Assembly (NCBI GenBank): GCA_964034945.1
Contig: OZ035960.1
Span: forward strand, 45,735,002 to 45,799,001
Direction of reading: 5' to 3'
From: Chrysopilus asiliformis
Taxonomy: Eukaryota > Arthropoda > Insecta > Diptera > Rhagionidae
Length of the DNA: 64,000 nt
Of the stretch, positions 47,675 to 57,800 are shown piece after piece. Each line of letters starts with the position of its first letter. Position 1 is the first letter of the stretch. The position numbers and the translations under genes are program-made. The notes beneath the pieces were generated by a model. That model was given only the letters and a program-made list of their open reading frames with translations, searched no databases and had not been told where the DNA came from.

Positions 47675-47939
47675 ATGTAACATGTCCACTACACCTGGAA
47701 TAAATTTCAGTCCGATATCTCAATTATTCAGTGTTTTATTTAAATACAAAATTTTTATGTCCTTATTGAAAGACCCGATATATTAAGATGACCTTTCTGC
47801 AAAGTAGAACAGCTGCACAATTATGGGTAAACAAAAATATTTTTTTGTGAAACATTGAGCGCATTCACGGTACCTACTCAACGGTTGAGAAATTTGCTCA
47901 ACAGTTGAGAGATTTACTCATCATAACCACTGATCGGAT

Positions 47940-49393
47940 CAGTGATGCTATGTACCTTTAGTGAAATTCCCCTTTCCAAATGACGAAATTCCCCTTTTTC
48001 CCCTATTTCAATGACGAAATTCCCCTCATTTTTCCCCTTATAAAAACAACGAATTTTAACCCTCTAACCGGAATGCCCGCCTAAAGGCGGGCTTCAGGGA
48101 ATTCGCTTGTTTATAACGGGTAACAATTTTAATCGCCGGAAATCGCCGGAACGTCTTACACTGACTTTTGTAAGTTATCGCTTTACATGCTGGAAAAAAT
48201 TTAGCCCTGTACGTTGTCTTGGTTACGGTCTGTCGCAAGTTGAAAGTCATATTTTAGTGAATTTTTCTCGGAAATATTCCGGTTAGAGGGTTAAATAAAG
48301 AATTCATTTATTAAAACCAAAAATTATTGTCATCTGGACTCATGTTAAAGTCTTTTAAAAGAAAAGAAAAAAGCACAAATTAGGAAATAATTTTATATTT
48401 TGGAAAGCTTTAACAAAATACTCGTTAATTGTATTCCCGATAACAACGTCACGGGTCTCCAAACAAACGTCAAATAAGATATGAAAAGAAGCCGGGATTC
48501 ACAATTAAATAATAATCAAAGCAAGTCACAAATTTATAAATCAAGGTAGTTCCTTTGCTTTCGAGCTTAAAATGATCCTGTCCTTAAATTCGGTAAAAAT
48601 TATTTCCATATTTTGAATTTAAAAAATATAAAAATATCAAAAAATGGGAAAAAACGAAATCAAGTCGCGACTGGAATTCGATTTTTGTATTCCGGGCACT
48701 TTGCCACTGGTCCATGCATTCTTCTGGTGAATATTGGTCGAAATTAGAACATTAAGCCAAATTTTAAAGATGACCAAGAAATTACCGATTTAATTGATTT
48801 TTACATAATTTAAACAAAGCACTTCTGCTGATTTGCAATTGAAAATATTTCTATTGAAAATATATTTAGGGAATCCGAAAAACGAACAAAAAATATGTGT
48901 CAATGAACTTTCATGGAAACTATTTTTCATCAAAGCCTTTTAAAGTAGTTTAAAGTAATTAATTTGAATAAGATGAGAAATGGTACTTTTTAATGTGCTT
49001 TTTTCAAAGCGGTTAAAAAGTACCTACACTGAAAAATCGGTTAAACGTACATTCCAAAGCCATTTTAAAGTGCTTTCGTTTAAAAGATTGGTGTGTACTT
49101 TACAATTGCAATAAGATCATTTTAAAGTGGCAAATGCATAAATTAGGGCATTTCCTTCACTCTTTACGTTTGTCTAAGCTTGGAATTGGATTGTAATTGT
49201 TTTTATTTATTTGTATTTTTACTTTTCCGTAATTTTTTAAAAGTATTTCGGATTTAGTTGTCAGGCGAAGATTTTCCCCTCGTTGTAAATCGTTTCCCCT
49301 CGTTTTGAAGCGTTTTCCCCTTTTCCCCTATTAACAATATTTATAGTCAAATTCCCCGCAAAAAGGGGAATTCCCCTCGATATAGCATCACTT
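47940..49393. mobile_element. hAT-like nested element with CAGTGATGCTAT end
   Basis: Left CAGTGATGCTAT and right inverse AAGTGATGCTAT are flanked by CGGAT on both sides (47935-47939 and 49394-49398), possibly TCGGAT. Repeated ATTCCCCT / AGGGGAAT motifs lie just inside both ends. CAGTG-type ends suggest hAT, but an 8-bp duplication is not complete. Confidence 0.55.
48060..48290. mobile_element. TTAA-target (piggyBac-type) MITE C
   Basis: CCCTCTAACCGGAAT and its inverse ATTCCGGTTAGAGGG are flanked by TTAA (48056-48059 and 48291-48294). Length is 231 bp. CCCT... ends plus TTAA are the piggyBac pattern. Confidence 0.85.
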
Positions 49394-49953
49394 CGGATGC
49401 CATTTTTTGTATCGAAAAATTTCTGCGATACTTTTCTGCGCAACCGATGGATTGAGTATTTTGACAGATAACAACTGGCGTTTTTTCGAAGAACAAAATA
49501 TTTGAAAAAACAGAATGGCTTTTCTGGATCAAATTTACAAATTAAATGATATAGAATATAATATTTTCGAAACTCCGGAGGTGCATCACAGATTACAAAC
49601 TGATAAGTTGCATTTTATTAGTTTACAAGAGATGGAAATATTTCCAATCGTTTGAAGAAATTTTTCATTCCGCACTTTCACCGATTCTCGGCCTTTAAAT
49701 ATTTCATGCGCAAATAAAAATGTTTGCACTAAATCAGGAATCTGTTGCAATGTTTGTGGTTGGTAACATCATCTTCAGCTAAAAACTCCAAAAACCAGTG
49801 GTTTTCCATAATTCCAACTAACGATTTTCACACAACAAATTTTCCCTCATTTGTCTATGACAAGATTGACAGATATCAGCTGTTTAATGTATCGAGGCAT
49901 TCACGAGAACTAATCGAGATTTACTCAACCGTTGAGTATTCGTGAATGCGCCC

Positions 49954-50150
49954 ATTGTAAAAAAAATTGATGAAGGACACATTGATAAAAACCAGAATCC
50001 CACTCTTAACTGTAAGATGAATTTTTTATCCTTAGAATCGATTTTTCTACTTTCAATTTTTAAATCTCTGAGAAAACTTTTTATTAATGTTCAAATTAGC
50101 CCGTTTTGTGAAAAAGCATTTCAAATATTTGGAATATTTTTCTTTTAATC
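49954..50150. other. Unassigned sequence
   Basis: A 68-codon Phe/Lys-rich frame is present (49942-50148, +). No family is recognised. Confidence 0.4.
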
Positions 50151-50154
50151 GGAC

Positions 50155-50276
50155 TCATCGAAAGTGAAGCACGATTTGGGGTGTGCCGACCGTTCCATTA
50201 TCCGAAATATCTAATTTTATTCGATTCGGGCAGGTCAATGTGATATCGACATTGATTTTAACGGTGGCATCGATCA
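50155..50276 (-). CDS. Candidate terminal exon, function unknown
   Basis: After an AAAACAG acceptor-like site the minus strand is open for 39 codons to TGA, with beta-strand-like alternation: DATVKINVDITLTCPNRIK, then LDISDNGTVGTPQ and IVLHFR. The composition looks like a real protein, unlike the AT-driven frames around it. A second acceptor-flanked minus-strand piece in the same phase (50524-50585, ending DLVVNFAINQPP then TAA) lies upstream. I cannot join them into one gene or name a family. Confidence 0.3.
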
Positions 50277-50936
50277 CTGTTTTATCATCAAATAAATAAA
50301 GTTAATCGTTTTTAATTTACATTTTTAACCGCTTCGTTCAATATAACATATGGCAATCATCCAAGTATTTATGCATATCACCCCAACCATTACGTCAATG
50401 AATTGAAGCCATCGCCACAGAGGCATTCAACAAATCGTAGCACAGCTCGAACACATCTCCCAGTACAAAAGATCGCGATTTATATCTGAAGATTAATAAC
50501 ATCCGTTTAAGGTAAATCAAAGTTTATGGCGGTTGGTTGATGGCGAAATTCACCACCAGATCAGCCAATTGTGTCAATTCGCCGTCTGCAAAAATAACCA
50601 AAGAACATCCTCAGCAATTGCAGACTGGAAGCTGAATGCGATTTTGTGGTAATAAGTCAGGCTTAGATCGTTTAGTAGCCAAATGTCAATTTTTATTCGG
50701 AAATGATGAATAAATAAATAATCAAAAAAATACGAGCGCTTTAGTCTAATGGAAATGAAATCTTCAATCTTTGATTCTTTTATTTTATTTTATTTTTTTG
50801 TTTTCGAAAGATTCAAGATTTGCTTACAAAACTCTGTGTCGGGATTGCGCTCGTGTGGAAATATTTTGCAACATTAATAATTTTATTTCCCATTTATCTA
50901 TGCACATTCTTTGATTTATTGTTAAATTTTCATCAG

Positions 50937-51021
50937 GGATGCCAAAGACAGACAGTTGGTTTCTAACAACGACGACGACATCAATGAATTCGTGCATGGT
51001 CTGCGTGAACTCAATAATTAA
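50937..51021 (+). CDS. Candidate terminal exon, function unknown
   Basis: Preceded by a good branch/pyrimidine/acceptor stretch (GTTAAATTTTCATCAG), this opens as DAKDRQLVSNNDDDINEFVH then GLRELNN and TAA. A possible upstream exon ends at 50511 (KDRDLYLKINNIRL) at AAG/GTAAAT, leaving two bases that this exon's first base completes to AGG, so the phase fits. A competing open frame of 57 codons exists on the minus strand, so the strand is uncertain. Confidence 0.3.
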
Positions 51022-51582
51022 TGCTTATAGCATACATTACATAATTGCAATTTTTGAAATTCAAACAAGTTTGACGCGAACTCAAAATGTGTGCAAAATC
51101 TTTTTATATTAATGCCAAGACGTTCGTTGAGTCGGTTTCACAGTTCACGCATCCGAATCTCATAAAATCTACCATTAAACAATCATAACAAGAACTGCGG
51201 GTCGAGTATTTTAAATAATTTTAATGTGCTTCTATTATGCTAATAACGTATTACGAAATATCTGCAGATAAATATTTTTACCATGCCAATATTAGCGTTT
51301 TCTACTGTTACACTCCAACACTATTATATACAGATTTTGATTACATGTTGTTATGTGTTGAAAAAAAGATTGCAATTTATTTTAATTTCTTTATTATGTT
51401 GAAGATAATTTTGAAAAATCTGACTTACACATTAATTAAAATAATTTATATTCAAGTGTGCAACTTCGCTATGGGTGTTGGATCTTTTCACATATTTAAG
51501 TTACCTGTCTATAAAAATATTCGTAAACTAGAATACATTTGATACACATTTAATTTTAAAAACAATAAAAATTAAAATTAAA
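51022..51582. other. Unassigned AT-rich sequence
   Basis: The 101-codon frame at 51237-51542 is dominated by Ile, Phe, Tyr and Lys and lies in very AT-rich DNA. An AATAAA lies near 51564. Confidence 0.45.
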
Positions 51583-52028
51583 ACAAAACAAAAGCTATAA
51601 TTGCCAATCTGGCAATCATTGGAGACACGTATGGTGATATTCGTATCAAAATTCGAACAGTTGTACCAAAATTCCACTTTGAGTCAAACTTTCCAGTAAG
51701 AATTTTTTAAATTTACTCCAATTGGATTTTGATGTATATGAATTTTATGTAGAATAATATCCTAAATAACTTTTGTTCTTGCACTTTTTTGATAAGATGC
51801 ACCGTTTTTGAGATATTCGCAAAAAACGTTTTCGTTCGTATGGGGAGTACCCCCCCTAATGGTCCATTTTTGCCCATGAACGAACTTAGCCTTTCATTTT
51901 ACAAAAAACGGATCTGCGGAAAATTTCAAGTCTCTAGCTCAATCCCTGCGCCCGCAATCCGCGCCACAGGCGGACAGACAGACAGACGGACGGACGGACG
52001 GACGGACATGAGAAAATTAATTATTTTT
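51583..52028 (-). repeat. R3 repeat, inverted copy lacking its terminal 100 bp
   Basis: Inverse of the 52029 copy, from AAAAGCTATAATTGCCAATC to a GACGGACGGACGGACGGACA tract at about 51986-52007. It stops where the next R3 copy starts in the opposite orientation. Confidence 0.7.
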
Positions 52029-52204
52029 TATACCCGTATGGTGAAACCAAAGGGTATATTAACTTTGCTTTACCGTTTGTAACGCCAAGATCCCGTCATC
52101 ACACACAAAAATGAATTACACCAGTGTGTTTAGAATGATAAAAAAAATTGAATTTTCCATGTCCGTCCGTCTGTCTGTCTGTCTGTCTGTCCGTCCGTCC
52201 GTCC

Positions 52205-52246
<42 letters not shown>

Positions 52247-52746
52247 CTGTGGCGCGGATTTCAGGCGCACGGATTGAGCTAGAGACTTGAAATTTTCCGC
52301 AGATCCGTTTTTTGTAAAATGAAAGGCTAAGTTCGTTAATGGGCAAAAATGGACCATTAGGGGGGGTACCCCCATACGAATGAAAATGATTTTTGCGAAT
52401 ATCTCAAAAACGGTGCATCTTATCAAAAAAGTCCACGAACAAAAGTTATTCAGGATATGATTCTACATAAAACTCCCATACATCAAAATCCGATTGGAAT
52501 AAATTTTAAAAAATCTTATTGGAAAGTTTGACTTCAAAGTGGAATTTTGGTACAACTGTTCGAATCTTGATACGAATATCACCATATGGGTCTCCAATGA
52601 TTGCCAGATTGGCAATTATAGCTTTTGTTATGTTTATCATTCTAAACACACTGGTGTAATTCATTTTTGTGTGTGATAACGGGATCTTGGCGTTACAAAC
52701 GGTAAGGCAAAGTTAATATACCCTTTGGTTTCACCATACGGGTATA
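52029..52746 (+). repeat. R3 repeat with about 108-bp inverted termini
   Basis: Starts TATACCCGTATGGTGAAACC. The first roughly 108 bp return inverted at 52638-52746, ending GGTTTCACCATACGGGTATA. A (TCTG/TCCG)n tract spans 52158-52250. The 76- and 98-codon minus frames read this tract and are not genes. Confidence 0.75.
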
Positions 52747-53442
52747 AAAAATATGTCTTATGTAAATAGCACATGATTTTCTTATACAAAATCTACGTTT
52801 CTGGGCAATTTACACTAAAACCCGAAGAATAAAATCTTAGTTAACATAAAGAAACGATTTTTTTACCAAATCTGAAATATCTCGATGACGGTAAAAGATA
52901 TCGGTTAATGGTGAAAAAAATGAAAAAAAAATGTATAGAATTTTAACATATTTAATTCTTCCTTTTACTGTTTGTTCGAAAAACCGCTGCTTTGCAAGCA
53001 ATTCGCAAAAATCTTTTTTTTTACATTTTAACCCGTTCGGTACATGTTTTTTTCTATGGGGGTTAAAAATACTCCCTATACAAATTAATGATGTTTACGC
53101 TATCAGTATTCATTTAAAACAAAAAAAAACAAAAAAAATTAAAAAATTTTATTTTTTACAAATACGTCCACTGTGGTCCAGCTTTTTACTCAAAAAATCA
53201 AAATTGGGTCACAAATGCACTTAATGGTGCACTGAATGAGAATATAGTGTTGAAAATAAATAAATAATAAGTCAATTCAGATTTTTAACTGCGTTGCCAT
53301 ATGGCATCAAAATACCGAATGGGTTAATGAAAGGTAAAATTGTGGAAAATATCATTTTTTTTCAATTCATCTCATACATTAAATCACAGAAAACTCGTTA
53401 GTTTGCGGGAGAAAAACCTTTTTTTAAAAAACGGTATATCTC
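52747..53442 (+). repeat. R1 dispersed repeat, copy 4 (interrupted)
   Basis: Begins like the other R1 copies (TTTCTTATACAAAATCTACG), has ATCTCGATGACGGTAAAAGA, and is split by the TTAA element at 53032-53323. It is truncated on the right near GTATATCTCTATACG. Confidence 0.65.
53032..53323. mobile_element. TTAA-target (piggyBac-type) MITE D, with empty-site proof
   Basis: The ends CCCGTTCGGTA and inverse CCCATTCGGTA are flanked by TTAA (53028-53031 and 53324-53327). Removing it gives ACATTTTAATGAAA, the uninterrupted sequence of R1 at about 9876. Length is 292 bp. Confidence 0.85.
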
Positions 53443-53928
53443 TATACGCACAAAAAAAGAATAAATTTAACTATTTTACAATGGGAATCGTGGCCATAAC
53501 TGAAATAGTTTATTTCAGTTACAAAAGTAGTCAAAATCGGACGTTTTTTTAATTACTTAGTAGTAAAATTTACTATTTTGTGGTTTTTAAACTAAAAAGT
53601 TTAAAAACTTGATTCATTGTTATAAAAAATTGTTGAAATACTCTGAATTTGAAATGCCGCTTTGATCGGTACGGTGTTGCCACTGACTCAAGTGTTTGTA
53701 GAGTGGTTGTTTTCAGCCCTCAAAACCATAAGATCGGAAGCCGAACACATTAGAAACTATCCTGTTTTTAAGGACAATTTCCCGATAATTCTTTTTTTAA
53801 AACATTCTTTTAAATATTGTTAATCAAGTTAATTTTTAGTCTATTAATTAAGTGATGTTAATATTAGCTGTTATCTTCTACAAAAATGAAGCTTTTGTTT
53901 TCTAGGATAAAAAAAAATCTCAAACATG
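53443..53928. other. Unassigned AT-rich sequence
   Basis: Only a short hairpin (AACTGAAATAG/CTATTTCAGTT type, about 53497-53520) is seen. Confidence 0.45.
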
Positions 53929-54212
53929 CACTCAGAAAAATGTCCAGGTCAACTTTTTGTCAGGTTAACTCTGACCGCTAGCTGGCTGACAGAGGTTTCC
54001 ATTACATGACATTACATCCTCGAAATGCCTATCTAAGGTCAACTCGTGCAGCTTCCAAGGCCCTACTTCACCTGCTGGTGGCTTAATTTCAGAATTTCTC
54101 CGGTCACAGGTCAACACAAGTTTTACTTTCCCTCATGCAGGCGAACGCGCGCCTGGCCGAGGCCAATTACGCCGTATGTAGGTCGTCGAGTTAGCCTCAA
54201 TTTTTCTGAGTG
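53929..54212 (+). mobile_element. MA MITE, copy 3, flanked by TG instead of TA
   Basis: Ends CACTCAGAAAAATG and inverse CACTCAGAAAAAT. The internal part near 53990-54030 differs from the other copies (TTTCCATTACATGACATTAC). Both flanking dinucleotides read TG (53927-53928 and 54213-54214). Confidence 0.8.
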
Positions 54213-54358
54213 TGAGAGTATCTCGATTTCATTCTCATCTAAATTAATATATTTGAAAAAGCTCTTTTACAATTCGGTATCTTAAAATAATATACTTGAA
54301 GTTAAGGTCATGATCGAAAAATTTTCGGCTTCGGAGTTGGGGTTTGTTTAGTAGGTAC

Positions 54359-54798
54359 TCTTTTTTGGTGCCGTACTTTTTTTGGTGCCGCACCTTTTTT
54401 GGTGCCGCACCTTTTTTTTGGTGCCGCACCTTTTTTGGTGCCGCACGTTTTTTGGTGCCGCACTTTTTTTGGTGCCGTACTTTTTTTGGTGCCGCACCTT
54501 TTTTGGTGCCGCACCTTTTTTTTGGTGCCGCACCTTTTTTGGTGCCGCACCTTTTTTGGTGCCGCACCTTTTTTTGGTGCCGCACCTTTTTTGGAGCCGC
54601 ACTTTTTTTGGTGCCGCACTTTTTTTGGTGCCGCATTTTGGCGCCGCACTTTTTCTTACTGTTTTTGGTGCCGTACTCTTTTTTGGTGCCGTACTTTTTT
54701 TTGGTGCCGCACTTTTTTTGGTGCCGCACTTTTTTTGGTGCCGCACTTTTTTTGGTGCCGCACTTTTTTTGGTACCATACTTTTTTTGGTGCCGCACC
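54359..54798 (+). repeat. T-run / GGTGCC minisatellite, 17-19 bp unit
   Basis: About 25 units of TTTTTTTGGTGCCGCAC with T-run length varying from 6 to 8 and CAC/TAC variants. Open frames on both strands are by-products. Confidence 0.9.
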
Positions 54799-54892
54799 AC
54801 CAAAAAAGGTACGGCACCAAAAAAAGCGCGGCACCAAAAAAAGGGCGGCACCAAAAAAAGTGCGGCACCAAAAAAAGTGCGGCACCAAAACA
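54799..54892 (-). repeat. Inverted block of the same minisatellite
   Basis: About five units of GTGCGGCACCAAAAAAA, the inverse complement of the block at 54359-54798, starting at the symmetric junction GGTGCCGCACCACC. Confidence 0.9.
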
Positions 54893-54893
54893 T

Positions 54894-57800
54894 GGTGCCA
54901 AATTACGGCACGGTGCCAAATTACGGCGCGGTGCCAAATTACGGCACGGTGCCAAATTACGGCACGGTGCAAAATAACGGCACGGTGCCAAATTACGGCA
55001 CGGTGCCAAATAACGGCATGGTGCCAAATAACGGCACGGTGCAAAATAACGGCACGGTGCCAAATTACGGCACGGTGCCAAATAACGGCACGGTGCCAAA
55101 TAACGGCACGGTGCCAAATTAAGGCACGGTGCCAAATTACGGCACGGTGCCAAATTACGGCACGGTGCCAAATTACGGCGCGGTGCCAAATTACGGCACG
55201 GTGCCAAATAACGGCACGTAGCCAAATAACGGCACGGTGGCAAATAACGGCACGGTGCCAAATTACGGCACGGTGCCAAATTACGGCACGGTGCCAAATA
55301 ACGGCACGGTGCCAAATTACGGCACGGTGCCAAATAACGGCACGGTGCCAAATAACGGCACGGTGCCAAATAACGGCACGGTGCCAAATAACGGCACGGT
55401 GCCAAATAACGGCACGGTGCCAAATTACGGCACGGTGCCAAATTACGGCACGGTGCCAAATTACGGCACGGTGCAAAATAACGGCACGGTGCCAAATTAC
55501 GGCACGGTGCCAAATAACGGCACGGTGCCAAATTACGACACGGTGCCAAATTACGGCACGGTGCCAAATTACGGCACGGTGCCAAATTACGGCACGGTGC
55601 CAAATAACGGCACGGTGCCAAATTACGACACGGTGCCAAATTACGGCACGGTGCCAAATTACGGCACGGTGCCAAATTACGGCACGGTGCCAAATTACGG
55701 CACGGTGCCAAATTACGGCACGGTGCCAAATTACGGCACGGTGCCAAATTACGGCACGGTGCCGTAATCGGCACGGTGCCAAATAACGGCACGGTGCCAA
55801 ATAACGGCACGGTGCCAAATAACGGCACGGTGCCAAATAACGGCACGGTGCCAAATTACGGCACGGTGCCAAATAACGGTGCCAAATAACGGCACGGTGC
55901 CAAATTACGGCACGGTGCCAAATTACGGCACGGTGCCAAATTACGGCACGGTGCCAAATTACGGCACGGTGCCAAATTACGGCACGGTGCCAAATAACGG
56001 CACGGTGCCAAATTATGGCACGGTGCCAAATAACGGCACGGTGCCAAAGAAAAAATAACGGTGCACGGTGCCAAATTACGGCACGGTGCCAAATAACGGC
56101 ACGGTGCCAAATAACGGCACGGTGCCAAATTACGGAACGGTGCCAAATTACGGCACGGTGCCAAATAACGGCACGGTGCCAAAATAACGGCACGGGGCCA
56201 AATAACGGCACGGTGCCAAAGAAAAAATAACGGTGCACGGTGCCAAATTACGGCACGGTGCCAAATAACGGCACGGTGCCAAATAACGGCACGGTGCCAA
56301 ATTACGGCACGGTGCCAAATAACGGCACGGTGCCAAATAACGGCACGGTGCCAAATAACGGCACGGTGCCAAATAACGGCACGGTGCCAAATAACGGCAC
56401 GGTGCCAAATAACGGCACGGTGCCAAATAACGGCACGGTGCCAAATAACGGCACGGTGCCAAATAACGGCACGATGCCAAATAACGGCATGGTGCCAAAT
56501 AACGGCACGGTGCAAAATAACGGCACGGTGCCAAATTACGGCACGGTGCCAAATAACGGCACGGTGCCAAATAACGGCACGGTGCCAAATTACGGCACGG
56601 TGCCAAATTACGGCACGGTGCCAAATAACGGCACGGTGCCAAATAACGGCACGGTGCCAAATAACGGCACGGTGCCAAATAACGGCACGGTGCCAAATAA
56701 CGGCACGGTGCCAAATAACGGCACGGTGCCAAATAACGGCACGGTGCCAAATAACGGCACGGTGACAAATAACGGCACGGTGCCAAATTACGGCACGGTG
56801 CCAAATAACGGCATGGTGCCAAATAACGGCACGGTGCAAAATAACGGCACGGTGCCAAATTACGGCACGGTGCCAAATAACGGCACGGTGCCAAATAACG
56901 GCACGGTGCCAAATTAAGGCACGGTGCCAAATTACGGCACGGTGCCAAATTACGGCACGGTGCCAAATTACGGCGCGGTGCCAAATTACGGCAGGGTGCC
57001 AAATAACGGCACGTTGCCAAATAACGGCACGGTGGCAAATAACGGCACGGTGCCAAAATACGGCACGGTGCCAAATTACGGCACGGTGCCAAATAACGGC
57101 ACGGTGCCAAATTACGGCACGGTGCCAAATAACGGCACGGTGCCAAATAACGGCACGGTGCCAAATAACGGCACGGTGCCAAATAACGGCACGGTGCCAA
57201 ATAACGGCACGGTGCCAAATAACGGCACGGTGCCAAATTACGGCACGGTGCCAAATTACGGCACGGTGCCAAATTACGGCACGGTGCAAAATAACGGCAC
57301 GGTGCCAAATTACGGCACGGTGCCAAATAACGGCACGGTGCCAAATTACGACACGGTGCCAAATTACGGCACGGTGCCAAATTACGGCACGGTGCCAAAT
57401 TACGGCACGGTGCCAAATAACGGCACGGTGCCAAATTACGGCACGGTGCCAAATTACGGCACGGTGCCAAATTACGGCACGGTGCCAAATTACGGCACGG
57501 TGCCAAATTACGGCACGGTGCCAAATTACGGCACGGTGCCAAATAACGGCACGGTGCCAAATTAGGGCACGGTGCCAAATTACGGCACGGTGCCAAATTA
57601 CGGCACGGTGCCAAATTACGGCGCGGTGCCAAATTACGGCACGGTGCCAAATTACGGCACGGTGCAAAATAACGGCACGGTGCCAAATTACGGCACGGTG
57701 CCAAATAACGGCATGGTGCCAAATTACGACACGGTGCCAAATTACGGCACGGTGCCAAATTACGGCACGGTGCCAAATTACGGCACGGTGCCAAATTACG

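Larger units (their letters stand above)
47857..49953. mobile_element. Element with GRGCGCATTCACG ends, hosting a nest
   Basis: Left GAGCGCATTCACGGTACC, right inverse GGGCGCATTCACGAATACT, each followed by CTCAACGGTTGAG. ATT lies on both sides (CATTG in both flanks). Most of the 2.1 kb is a second element, 47940-49393. Confidence 0.65.

Noticed and set aside
51237..51542. 101-codon plus-strand frame
   Set aside because: It is Ile/Phe/Tyr/Lys-dominated in very AT-rich DNA, with no motif.
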